The position numbers and the translations under genes were made by a program. Of a DNA stretch of 7,535 nucleotides, positions 1 through 6,099 are shown one piece after another (within the stretch, counting starts at the first letter, position 1; each line of letters opens with the position of its first letter). Origin of the DNA: an uncultured Spirochaetales bacterium (GTDB lineage: Bacteria; Spirochaetota; Spirochaetia; Treponematales; Treponemataceae); NCBI GenBank assembly GCA_946061495.1, contig CAMGSV010000127.1, forward strand, positions 1-7,535. Reading direction: 5' to 3'. The notes under the pieces are model-generated. The model did not search any database and had not been told where the DNA came from. It was given only the letters and a program-made list of their open reading frames with translations.

Positions 1-569
1 TCAATCATTTCTGCAATAAGATTTACAACAGATTTTGGAGTATAGAATTCTCCCTTTCCTTTGCCTTCCTGAAGCGCAAACTTTGTAAGAAAGTATTCAT
101 AAACGCGCCCCATAATATCGTTTTCTTTATCTGCATTTGTCTGGATATTGTTGATTTCATCAAGAAGGGCAGCGAGTTTTGAAACATCAATTCCAAGTCG
201 GGAATAATAGTTATCTGGTAAAGCACCTTTGAGAGAAGGGTTTTGTCTTTCAATTGTGTTGAGTGCAGTATCAATTTTAAGTGCAATATCATTCTGTTTG
301 GCGTTCTGAATGAGATATGACCATCGACTTTCATCAGAAACGTAGAAAACATTCTTCATTGTATAGAAGGGCTGCTTGTCAAGATAGTTTTCTTTTCCTT
401 CCGCAATGAGTTCTGCACGGCGAGCATCAAATTTATCATTAACGAATTTTAAGAAGATAAGACTTAATACAACATGCTTATATTCTGCTGGCTCTACAGT
501 TCCACGAAGTTTATCACATGCACCCCAGAGAGTATCTTCAAAGCTGACTTGTTTTTTTGCTTTTGCCAT
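1..569 (-). CDS. hsdM: Type I restriction-modification DNA methylase subunit HsdM, N-terminal part (cut by window edge)
   Basis: HsdM is the modification subunit of type I restriction-modification enzymes. With HsdS it methylates adenine at the target site, and with HsdR it forms the restriction complex. The reading frame is open from an ATG at 569 to the left edge, giving 189 residues and no stop. Residues 1-145 look like the helical HsdM N-terminal domain (LWGACDKLRG near 14-23, then LSLIFLKFVNDKFD near 35-48). The hallmark entry to the N6-adenine methylase domain follows: DIMGRVYEYFL at 151-161 and GEFYTPKSVVNLI at 173-185. The SAM-binding and NPPY-type catalytic motifs would lie beyond the edge and cannot be checked. 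The start has only a weak Shine-Dalgarno (TAGG, 7 nt upstream). The gene is much AT-richer than prs and the ato genes, which fits horizontally acquired DNA. hsdS and hsdR are expected to the left. A related stand-alone adenine methylase is less likely. Confidence 0.87.
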   Translation of the reverse strand, partial: MAKAKKQVSFEDTLWGACDKLRGTVEPAEYKHVVLSLIFLKFVNDKFDARRAELIAEGKENYLDKQPFYTMKNVFYVSDESRWSYLIQNAKQNDIALKIDTALNTIERQNPSLKGALPDNYYSRLGIDVSKLAALLDEINNIQTNADKENDIMGRVYEYFLTKFALQEGKGKGEFYTPKSVVNLIAEMI

Positions 570-606
570 TTAAGAACCTAAATTTCGAGTTTTGTTAGAA
601 ATTTAC

Positions 607-666
607 AAAAAAAGCGTAAACCTTTGAAATTGAAGTTAGTAGACAAAAATAAAAGGTGTTACGCTT
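607..666 (-). terminator. Terminator-like inverted repeat in the hsdM leader
   Basis: On the minus strand, an arm at 666-652 (AAGCGTAACACCTTT) can pair with an arm at 625-612 (AAAGGTTTACGCTT). This gives 14 base pairs with one bulged C and a loop of about 26 nt. A run of seven T (613-607) follows directly, as in an intrinsic terminator reading leftwards; the plus strand has no matching T-run. It could end the prs-kinase-HAD-J-protein operon, whose last stop is at 832, or act as an attenuator in the hsdM leader, since a candidate promoter lies just upstream of it. The long loop and AT-rich stem make it weaker than a textbook terminator. Confidence 0.45.
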
Positions 667-677
667 ATGTGTGAACG

Positions 678-707
678 ATTGTACCATTTAACGAGTGATT
701 TTTTCAA
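678..707 (-). promoter_or_regulatory. Candidate sigma70-type promoter for hsdM
   Basis: Read on the minus strand, TTGAAA (707-702) is followed after 18 nt by TACAAT (683-678); each hexamer matches the consensus at 5 of 6 positions. Transcription would start near 671, just before the inverted repeat at 666-612, leaving a leader of about 100 nt before the hsdM ATG at 569. No other convincing promoter is visible between the hairpin T-run and hsdM, where only about 37 nt remain. The rest of 570-831 holds no gene I can support. Confidence 0.45.
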
Positions 708-831
708 TAACCTGAGGGGGAAATCTAGTGGAAGATGCAAATCCATCAAAGGCTGGCTGTAAGGTTGCAGAAAAGCTGACAGCTTGTGTAACTGGTTCCG
801 GTTTTGTTGAGAAACTGGAATTTCAGGCTAA

Positions 832-1263
832 TCACTGGCCCCTCAAACCAAACTCTTCCCTATAAAAATCCCGAATCTTGTTAAAGGCACTGGTAAGCTG
901 GGCGATTCGTTGGGCTGCTTGGGTAGAGCTTGTTTCCTCGGTGGCTGTGTCTGGGTGGGCTTCCTTCAAAAACTGGGCGTAGACTCCCCGCACTTCACCC
1001 AGGCTGGGAATGGGCAGTTCTTTTTGTTGGTTATTTGCCAAACCGAATCCAAGTAGGCTTAAGGCTTCTTCCACCTCACGGGGAAGGGTGATGGTGGTTT
1101 TCTTTGTTTCCACTTGCTCTACTGTAAAATCCTGCTGGCTTGAATCAGCATCAGTAAAAACAGCTTTTTGATAATATGTTCTTTTGGGTTGTGGCTGGGG
1201 AATTTCGCCTTTTTCAAGGCATTCGTTCAGCATATCCCCCAGCTTGTCAAACAGGGAACTCAT
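832..1263 (-). CDS. Small J-domain (DnaJ-like) co-chaperone with a C-terminal J domain
   Basis: J domains bind Hsp70 (DnaK) and stimulate its ATPase, passing client proteins to it. This 143-residue protein has its J-like segment at about residues 65-135, and the invariant HPD tripeptide is intact at 103-105 (FLKEAHPDT). Helices flank it: the one before HPD is basic/amphipathic (GEVRGVYAQFLKEA), and the one after ends in LTSAFNKIRDFY, the usual J-domain helix III pattern. The first 60 residues are polar and proline/glutamine-rich, without the zinc-finger or substrate-binding domains of true DnaJ, so it is a specialised J protein rather than the main DnaJ. It is the last gene of the prs operon, 27 nt after the HAD gene. 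I see no Shine-Dalgarno before the ATG at 1263; an internal Met at residue 11 has a G-rich stretch too close to serve. The client protein is unknown. Confidence 0.72.
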   Translation of the reverse strand: MSSLFDKLGDMLNECLEKGEIPQPQPKRTYYQKAVFTDADSSQQDFTVEQVETKKTTITLPREVEEALSLLGFGLANNQQKELPIPSLGEVRGVYAQFLKEAHPDTATEETSSTQAAQRIAQLTSAFNKIRDFYREEFGLRGQ

Positions 1264-1268
1264 GGATT

Positions 1269-1299
1269 TTAGTATGATAGACAGAGGGGATTAAGTCAA
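1269..1299 (-). promoter_or_regulatory. Weak candidate promoter giving a nearly leaderless J-protein transcript
   Basis: On the minus strand, TTGACT (1299-1294, 5 of 6 consensus matches) overlaps the end of the HAD gene. Possible -10 hexamers follow as CATACT after 16 nt (1277-1272) or TACTAA after 19 nt (1274-1269). Either would start transcription at, or a few bases before, the ATG at 1263, which lacks a Shine-Dalgarno. Spacing and -10 quality are poor, so this may be chance and the gene may simply be read through from prs. Confidence 0.2.
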
Positions 1300-1935
1300 C
1301 AGTTGAGGAATCTGGTATACATCCTCCACTCCATCCACTAAAAGCCCCCCCATGCCCAGTTCCAGCGGAAGCTCAATGTCTATATTGAAGCGGTCTCCCA
1401 CAGAAAGGCAGTGTTCCGCCCTGCAACCAAGCTTTTCCACTGCCAGCAAAAAGGGGGCGGGGTGAGGCTTTGATACTTTACAGGTGTCAAGGCCAATTAC
1501 TAGGGGAAAGAATTCCTCCACGCCTAGGGCTGCCAGAGTTTTTCGCCCCACCAACACTGGATTGTTGGTGATGCAGGCCAGCTGGTAGTGTTGGCGTAAG
1601 CTTTCCAGTGTTGCCACCAGCTTATGGTCTTTCACCAAAAAATCAGCTGGTTCCAACAACTCTTCTCGCCAGCGAATACTTTCTTCTATAGAGTAACCTA
1701 GCTGCACAAAGGTATTGCCCAAGCTCAGGGCTTTTCCTCCGCTCTTTTCTTCCCAATTCCTCTGTGTATCTTCTATTCTTTGGCGGGCTTCTTGGTCAGA
1801 AATTCCTTCCAGCTGGGCATAGTGGTGAATCTGTATCTGGTTTTGCTGAAGGGCATATTCCTTGTGGCTGTACAAGGTGGAGTCAATGTCAAAAATAATG
1901 GCTTTAAGCTGTTGGGGCCTACGATACATGTTCAT
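1291..1935 (-). CDS. HAD-superfamily phosphatase, pyrimidine 5'-nucleotidase/YjjG-like
   Basis: This is a 214-residue haloacid dehalogenase-type phosphohydrolase with all four core motifs. Motif I is FDIDSTLY (D16 nucleophile, D18 acid/base). Motif II is CITNN, with T123. The motif III lysine is K156 in VSKPHPAPF. Motif IV is SVGDRFNIDI, with D181 and D186 for magnesium. The roughly 90 residues between motifs I and II are helical and charged, as in a C1-type cap. The DxDxTLY start resembles the nucleotidases that act on pyrimidine monophosphates, but HAD substrate prediction from sequence is weak; phosphoglycolate or sugar phosphates are alternatives. The start is ATG at 1935, with a good Shine-Dalgarno AAGGAAG (1949-1943) 7 nt upstream. 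That site overlaps the stop codon of the kinase gene, 12 nt away, so the two are very likely translationally linked. It is a cytosolic enzyme with no signal peptide. Confidence 0.78.
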   Translation of the reverse strand: MNMYRRPQQLKAIIFDIDSTLYSHKEYALQQNQIQIHHYAQLEGISDQEARQRIEDTQRNWEEKSGGKALSLGNTFVQLGYSIEESIRWREELLEPADFLVKDHKLVATLESLRQHYQLACITNNPVLVGRKTLAALGVEEFFPLVIGLDTCKVSKPHPAPFLLAVEKLGCRAEHCLSVGDRFNIDIELPLELGMGGLLVDGVEDVYQIPQLLT

Positions 1936-1947
1936 AAAGCTACTTCC

Positions 1948-3252
1948 TTAAATGGATTCTTTAGGGGCAAAGACTTGACTCTGATGAACCAGAGCCTGTG
2001 CTCCCTCTTGAATGGAACTGAATTTTCCAAGACCACAGTATGCCAACACTGCATCTCCTACCAATTCTGCATCGGCACAGGCAGTAATGGAAAATGCAGC
2101 CTGTACCACCTGGCTTTTATACCGAAGCCATGCGGGATTTTTTGCCTGTCCGCCTGTAGTACAGATGGTACTGTCAATTTTTGTTCCTGTCATTGTAGCA
2201 ATGGCAGAAAGTTTTTCGTAGGCAGTCTTTACCTCCACCGCTAATGCTTCCATCAACTGGAAGCCTGCTTCACTGAGTGGAGGATTTCGCAACAATGCCT
2301 CCACAAAATCTTGATAGCCTAAATGAGGAGCAGTAGCCTTTTTCACCTTACTGAACCGAGTGCCACTGTCAGGCAAAAGGACGCTGGCATTGAATAAACC
2401 AGGAACCAAGGAGGGTAGCACTCGCACTCCTTCAATACCAGAACTGTGCAGTGCTTGGCTAGGATTGCTTGCAAGGCAAAGGTTGATTCCTTCACTGCTG
2501 CCCGCCCGATCGCAAAGCTTTCCAGGTTCCAAGGTATTGGTGCCAATAAGGGCCACCGTAAAATCTGGTCCCCCGCAAAATACTGGAGTTGTGTCACTTA
2601 AACCCAATGTTTTTGCAATTTCTGGCAGCAAGGTTCCTGCCTTGGTAGCGGGTGTAACAAAATCAGGGAGCTTGGAGCTTTCAAGTCCCAGCTTTTCCAA
2701 GGCTTCTTGGCTCCAGTAGGCTGGCTCAAAGCGTTTTTCTGGCAAAATAGTTAAAAATCTTCCCGTAAGTCGCCAAATCAGGTATTCTGGCCCAGAAATG
2801 ATTTTTTCACTTTTGTTCCATTCCGCTGGAAAAAGACGCTTAAAAGCCAAAAGTCGTGGTAAAAAGATTGAAAATAATTGACGGGAAGCCAATTCTCTCT
2901 GGATTACCTGTGAAAGAGCTGGTGCTACAGGATGGTTCCATAAAAAAACTTCTCCGGCAGTGGTTGCCAGGGTAGGGCCATTGCCAGAAATACAAATCCC
3001 TTCAATCGGTTCTTCAGGTTTTTTGAGGCAAAGCCTGTGGGTGGCTTCCTGCAATGCAGCAAACCAATGGTCTCCAGAAAATAATTTTGGTAAACAGCAG
3101 GGATTGTCTCCAAATTCAGAAGCACAAAGCCCTTCTTGATTAAATTCTGTCTTGGGAAAAAGCACTCTGGCTTCAGATAAAACCTGCCCCTGTAGATTTA
3201 CAAGGGCAGTCTTTAATGAGGAGGTCCCAATATCAGCACAGAGGACGGACAT
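1948..3252 (-). CDS. FGGY-family carbohydrate kinase (short form)
   Basis: FGGY kinases phosphorylate sugars or polyols such as xylulose, ribulose or glycerol using ATP. The 434-residue protein has the family's two ATPase-fold halves. The N-terminal phosphate-1 loop is DIGTSSLK (7-14), followed by GICISGNGPTLA (85-96) and the FLWNHPVA segment (103-110). The catalytic aspartate is D230 in CGGPDFTVALIG. The phosphate-2 region is DRAGSSEG (248-255). The adenosine loop is TTGGQAKNPAWLRYKSQV (365-382), and the closing helix is AELVGDAVLAYCGLG (395-409). It is shorter than the usual roughly 500 residues, so some peripheral segments are reduced. The start is the ATG at 3252, which shares one base with the prs stop (TGATG), implying translational coupling. 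A longer frame back to 3378 would run through the prs coding region and its first 42 residues look like a frame artefact. The sugar cannot be read from sequence; placement after prs makes a pentose plausible. Confidence 0.82.
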   Translation of the reverse strand: MSVLCADIGTSSLKTALVNLQGQVLSEARVLFPKTEFNQEGLCASEFGDNPCCLPKLFSGDHWFAALQEATHRLCLKKPEEPIEGICISGNGPTLATTAGEVFLWNHPVAPALSQVIQRELASRQLFSIFLPRLLAFKRLFPAEWNKSEKIISGPEYLIWRLTGRFLTILPEKRFEPAYWSQEALEKLGLESSKLPDFVTPATKAGTLLPEIAKTLGLSDTTPVFCGGPDFTVALIGTNTLEPGKLCDRAGSSEGINLCLASNPSQALHSSGIEGVRVLPSLVPGLFNASVLLPDSGTRFSKVKKATAPHLGYQDFVEALLRNPPLSEAGFQLMEALAVEVKTAYEKLSAIATMTGTKIDSTICTTGGQAKNPAWLRYKSQVVQAAFSITACADAELVGDAVLAYCGLGKFSSIQEGAQALVHQSQVFAPKESI

Positions 3253-4490
3253 CAGTCTCTTTTCACCAGCTTCTCGATGATGTTCCTGTTGTCCAGCAGG
3301 TCGCTGAGAGACTGGTTGTGGTGGAGCCGTGTGATGACGTTGGCAAAGAGGCCGCTGACGTTGGTGCTGATGTACCACTCGTGCTGCAAAAGCTCCTCGT
3401 GGTAGACGGCGTTGGTGCCGATGACCCGGTAGAAGAGCCCCTTCTTGTAGGCCTCGTTGAACTGCTCGATGGCATTTCCCGTGAAGAAGGGGAGGCTGAT
3501 GGCGGCGATAACCTTGGTGGCCCCCTGCTCCTTCAAGAATTCCATGGCCTTCAGCAGGGTGCCGCCAGTTCCCAGCATATCGTCCGCCAGGAAGGCCACC
3601 TTTCCCTTCACGTCACCAAGCAGCTTCACCGACTTGATGTTGGTGGCCTTGGCATCCTGGGTCACCACGGAATAATCCCGCTCCTTGTAGATCATGGCCA
3701 GCGGTGTCTTCAGTCCCGTGGCATAGAACTTGTTGCGGTCGATGGCACCGGTGTCGGGGGAAACTACAATCAGGTCCTCGGTCTTGTTGGTCAGGTCCAC
3801 CAGCCTGGAAAGCTCCCGGATAATCTGGTAGCTGGCATGGAGGTTGTCAAGGTGGGTCTTGCTGAAGGCATTCACAATTTCCCTGGAGTGGATGTCCAAT
3901 GTGATGATGCGGGTGACCCCCATGTTCTCGTAGATGTGTCCCAGAAGGCTGGCGGTGAGCCCCTCCCGCCCCTTCTTCTTGTGCTGGCGGCTGTAGGGAT
4001 ACACGGGCACCACCAGGGTGATGGAGTCGGCACCCGCCTGGTGGACGGCATCGATGGTCACCAGCATGGACATGATGTGGTCATTGACAGAGAGCACCTG
4101 GGTGTTCTTGCCGCCGTTGAGCTTCAGGGGCTGGTGGTTCTCCACATCCTGGAAGATGTACACATCCTTTCCCCGGATGCACTCATTGATTTCAGTCTTG
4201 AACTCACCGTTCATGAAGTAGGTGAACTGGGCGTCCACCTTGAAGCTGGGAACCCGATACTTGTCGGTGGAGCCACGGACGCATAAGTTTGTGGTCTGGA
4301 CATCATTGATGAAGTTGATGTCCTTGGTCAGCTGGTCCTTGGTCAGCTGGTACCGCTTGGAAATGGCATCTGCCTTCAGGTTGAAGCGGTGCTTGTACAT
4401 ATGGCGCAGATGGACGATAACTTCGTCGGCAAATTTCTCTCCGCCGGGACAGGCGACAATGGCAAGATTTGTGGGCTCGGAATAGGGCAT
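3252..4490 (-). CDS. prs: Ribose-phosphate pyrophosphokinase (PRPP synthetase), long divergent form
   Basis: Prs transfers pyrophosphate from ATP to ribose 5-phosphate, making PRPP for purine, pyrimidine, NAD, histidine and tryptophan synthesis. The key motifs are present. NDHIMSMLVTIDAV (136-149) and YPYSRQHKKKGREGLTASLLG (165-184) form the ATP/catalytic region. LDIHSREIVNAF (198-209) is the DLH-type metal site. IVVSPDTGAIDRNKF (241-255) is the ribose-phosphate side, and FLADDMLGTGGTL (300-312) is the PRPP loop. At 412 residues it is about 100 longer than the classical enzyme of about 315. The excess is an insertion at roughly residues 38-90, before FMNGEFKTEINECIRGKDVYIFQ, and an extended C terminus. 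The start at ATG 4490 is chosen for its Shine-Dalgarno AGAGG (4504-4500, 9 nt away) and the promoter at 4552-4524, which rules out the upstream ATG at 4562. It leads the four-gene operon. It is GC-rich with biased codons, suggesting high expression. Confidence 0.9.
   Translation of the reverse strand: MPYSEPTNLAIVACPGGEKFADEVIVHLRHMYKHRFNLKADAISKRYQLTKDQLTKDINFINDVQTTNLCVRGSTDKYRVPSFKVDAQFTYFMNGEFKTEINECIRGKDVYIFQDVENHQPLKLNGGKNTQVLSVNDHIMSMLVTIDAVHQAGADSITLVVPVYPYSRQHKKKGREGLTASLLGHIYENMGVTRIITLDIHSREIVNAFSKTHLDNLHASYQIIRELSRLVDLTNKTEDLIVVSPDTGAIDRNKFYATGLKTPLAMIYKERDYSVVTQDAKATNIKSVKLLGDVKGKVAFLADDMLGTGGTLLKAMEFLKEQGATKVIAAISLPFFTGNAIEQFNEAYKKGLFYRVIGTNAVYHEELLQHEWYISTNVSGLFANVITRLHHNQSLSDLLDNRNIIEKLVKRD
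4321..4350 (-). repeat. Perfect 15-bp in-frame tandem duplication inside prs
   Basis: Two identical 15-bp units lie head to tail (4321-4335 and 4336-4350; plus-strand unit TCCTTGGTCAGCTGG). They encode QLTKD twice, at Prs residues 48-52 and 53-57. The duplication keeps the reading frame and sits in the N-terminal insertion that classical PRPP synthetases lack. Identity at every base, including third positions, points to a recent slippage or duplication event. Confidence 0.95.
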
Positions 4491-4523
4491 GACAATAAAC
4501 CTCTTTGATGTGCGGTATTTGCG

Positions 4524-4552
4524 ATGATAGCACGTTTCATGGCTTTTGTCTA
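4524..4552 (-). promoter_or_regulatory. Sigma70-type promoter of the prs operon
   Basis: On the minus strand, TAGACA (4552-4547) is followed after exactly 17 nt by TATCAT (4529-4524); each hexamer matches the consensus at 5 of 6 positions. The predicted transcript start near 4517 gives a leader of about 27 nt before the prs ATG at 4490, with room for the AGAGG Shine-Dalgarno. It supports choosing 4490 over 4562 as the prs start. Confidence 0.65.
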
Positions 4553-4616
4553 TTGATGGCATTTCCTCATGGTCAGGAATGGGACAGCTTGCCAGTAAGG
4601 GGGAAAACCCGTTTGG

Positions 4617-4637
4617 AATTAAGAAACAATTAAGAAA
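4617..4637 (+). repeat. Helically phased direct repeat upstream of the atoE promoter
   Basis: AATTAAGAAA occurs at 4617-4626 and again at 4628-4637, separated by one C, so the period is 11 bp, about one helical turn. With the following T-run (to 4645) it forms an A/T-rich block directly against the -35 box of the atoE promoter. It could be an UP-like element contacted by RNA polymerase alpha subunits, an activator site, or intrinsically bent DNA. Confidence 0.5.
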
Positions 4638-4643
4638 GTTTTT

Positions 4644-4672
4644 TTGATAAGCCCGGAATGGGTAGCTAGACT
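4644..4672 (+). promoter_or_regulatory. Sigma70-type promoter of atoE
   Basis: TTGATA (4644-4649, 5 of 6 matches) is followed after 17 nt by TAGACT (4667-4672, 4 of 6 matches). The start site would fall near 4679, only just upstream of the AGGAGG Shine-Dalgarno at 4681-4686, giving a leader of about 15 nt. It is divergent from the prs promoter, about 90 bp away. Confidence 0.5.
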
Positions 4673-4693
4673 TATGTATGAGGAGGCTTTTGT

Positions 4694-6091
4694 ATGGCTA
4701 AAAGCGCAACTAAGAAAGGCGTGCTGGAACGGATTTCCGGCGGAGCCGCGGCATTCATGCAGAAATTCCTGCCTGATGCATTTTTGTTTGCTGTCGTTCT
4801 GACAGTGATTGTTTTCGTCGCCGGTATGCTGGCAACAGGTCAGGGCCCCTTGGCCATGTTGAATCACTGGGGAAAGGGCGTTTGGGGACTGCTGGCCTTC
4901 AGTATGCAGATGGTGCTGGTGCTTGTTACCGGCCACGTGCTGGCTCTGGCTCCGCCCTTCAAGAAGCTTTTGGTAAAGCTGGCTGGTATTCCCAAGACTC
5001 CCTTCCAGGGAATCGCACTGGTAACTATTGTTTCTTTTGTTGCCTGTATCCTGAACTGGGGATTCGGTCTCGTGATTGGTGCCATCTATGCAAAGGAGAT
5101 TGCCAAGAAGCTGAAGGGCATTGACTACCGCCTGCTGATTGCCTCAGCCTATGCTGGATTCGTGTGGTGGCACGCCGGCTTCTCCGGCTCCATCCCCCTG
5201 TCCATCTCCACCCAGCCTGCTGCAGGTGCTGCCATCGCAAACACTGGTGGAACCATGACCCAGGCCGCTGCCATCAGCGAGACCCTGTTCTCACCCACCA
5301 ACCTGTTCATTATTTTGGTGACTTTGGTGGTACTGCCCATCATCACCACCCTGATGCACCCCAAGAACGAGGCGGACGTCATCAGCATCGATCCCTCCCT
5401 GCTGGAAGAGGAGGAGGCTCCCAAGGTGACAAAGGAGCAGATTGCCGCCATGTCTCCTGCAGAAAAGCTGGAGAACCTGCCCATCATCAACCTTGCGCTG
5501 GGAGCCATGGGCGTGGTCTACATCGTCCTGTACTTCTCCGGCCTTGCATCCTTCAATCTGGATCTGAACATCGTCAACTTCATCTTCCTGATTGCCGGTG
5601 TTATCCTTCACTGGACTCCCCGCAGTCTGCTGAACGCTGTCGGCGAGGCCGCAAAGGGTGCTGGTGGAATCGTCCTGCAGTTCCCCCTCTATGCCGGAAT
5701 TCAGGCTATGATGGTTGGTGGAAATGCCGACGGTGTATCACTGGCATCCGTCATCAGTAGCTTCTTCGTAAGTATTTCTACTGTAAAGACTCTTCCATTC
5801 TTCACCTTCATCAGCGCTGGTATCGTGAACTTCTTCGTTCCCTCCGGCGGTGGCCAGTGGGCAGTCCAGGGACCTGTTATGCTGCCTGCAGCCCAGGAGC
5901 TGGGTGTTGAGCTGCCGAAGGTTGCCATGTCAATCGCTTATGGTGACAGCTGGACCAACATGATCCAGCCCTTCTGGGCTCTGCCTGCATTGGGAATCGC
6001 CAAGCTGGGCGCTCGTGACATCATGGGATACACCCTGATTGTCTTGATCGTGACCGGTATCATTGCGGCATTGGGTCTGCTGCTGTTCTAG
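4694..6091 (+). CDS. atoE: Short-chain fatty acid permease AtoE family
   Basis: AtoE-family proteins are inner-membrane carriers for short-chain fatty acids such as acetoacetate and butyrate. The 465-residue protein starts at ATG 4694 after a strong Shine-Dalgarno (AGGAGG, 7 nt spacing). It has a short basic N terminus and about ten or more hydrophobic segments, for example near 28-48, 62-86, 105-135, 146-170, 203-221, 264-283, 292-306, 322-342, 350-382 and 444-465. Conserved-looking stretches include FVWWHAGFSGSIPL (156-169), NFFVPSGGGQWAVQGPVMLPAA (379-400) and the polar YGDSWTNMIQPFWALP (416-431), typical of this carrier family. A charged cytoplasm-like loop runs from about 222 to 260. Followed by atoD and atoA, it matches the ato locus logic of import plus CoA activation; in a fermenter the same genes could run towards acid release. 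Length is close to the usual family size (about 440-470). Confidence 0.88.
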   Translation: MAKSATKKGVLERISGGAAAFMQKFLPDAFLFAVVLTVIVFVAGMLATGQGPLAMLNHWGKGVWGLLAFSMQMVLVLVTGHVLALAPPFKKLLVKLAGIPKTPFQGIALVTIVSFVACILNWGFGLVIGAIYAKEIAKKLKGIDYRLLIASAYAGFVWWHAGFSGSIPLSISTQPAAGAAIANTGGTMTQAAAISETLFSPTNLFIILVTLVVLPIITTLMHPKNEADVISIDPSLLEEEEAPKVTKEQIAAMSPAEKLENLPIINLALGAMGVVYIVLYFSGLASFNLDLNIVNFIFLIAGVILHWTPRSLLNAVGEAAKGAGGIVLQFPLYAGIQAMMVGGNADGVSLASVISSFFVSISTVKTLPFFTFISAGIVNFFVPSGGGQWAVQGPVMLPAAQELGVELPKVAMSIAYGDSWTNMIQPFWALPALGIAKLGARDIMGYTLIVLIVTGIIAALGLLLF

Positions 6092-6099
6092 ATGAAAGT

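Noticed and set aside
23..352. Minus-strand 109-codon frame within the hsdM region
   Set aside because: It is a shifted frame of hsdM, which is open without interruption across the same bases and carries recognisable methylase motifs.
775..786. Short palindrome AGCTGACAGCT as a terminator for the J-protein operon
   Set aside because: Allowing a real loop leaves only about 4 base pairs, and no T-run follows on the minus strand.
1780..2244. Plus-strand 154-codon frame opposite the HAD and kinase genes
   Set aside because: It is the antisense of two genes with complete catalytic motifs; its cysteine-rich composition has no recognisable family pattern.
3253..3378. N-terminal extension of the kinase (42 extra residues)
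   Set aside because: It runs through prs in another frame and is H/Q/R/P-rich; the family motif DIGTS begins 7 residues after the ATG at 3252, so that ATG is the start.
3216..4286. Long plus-strand open frame (356 codons) opposite prs
   Set aside because: It lies wholly against the well-supported prs gene and the first codons of the kinase gene, has no known motifs, and its V/H/G/D-rich composition is typical of the antisense of a GC-rich gene.
4491..4562. Longer prs start at 4562
   Set aside because: The extra 24 codons cover the predicted -35/-10 promoter, while the ATG at 4490 has a proper Shine-Dalgarno.
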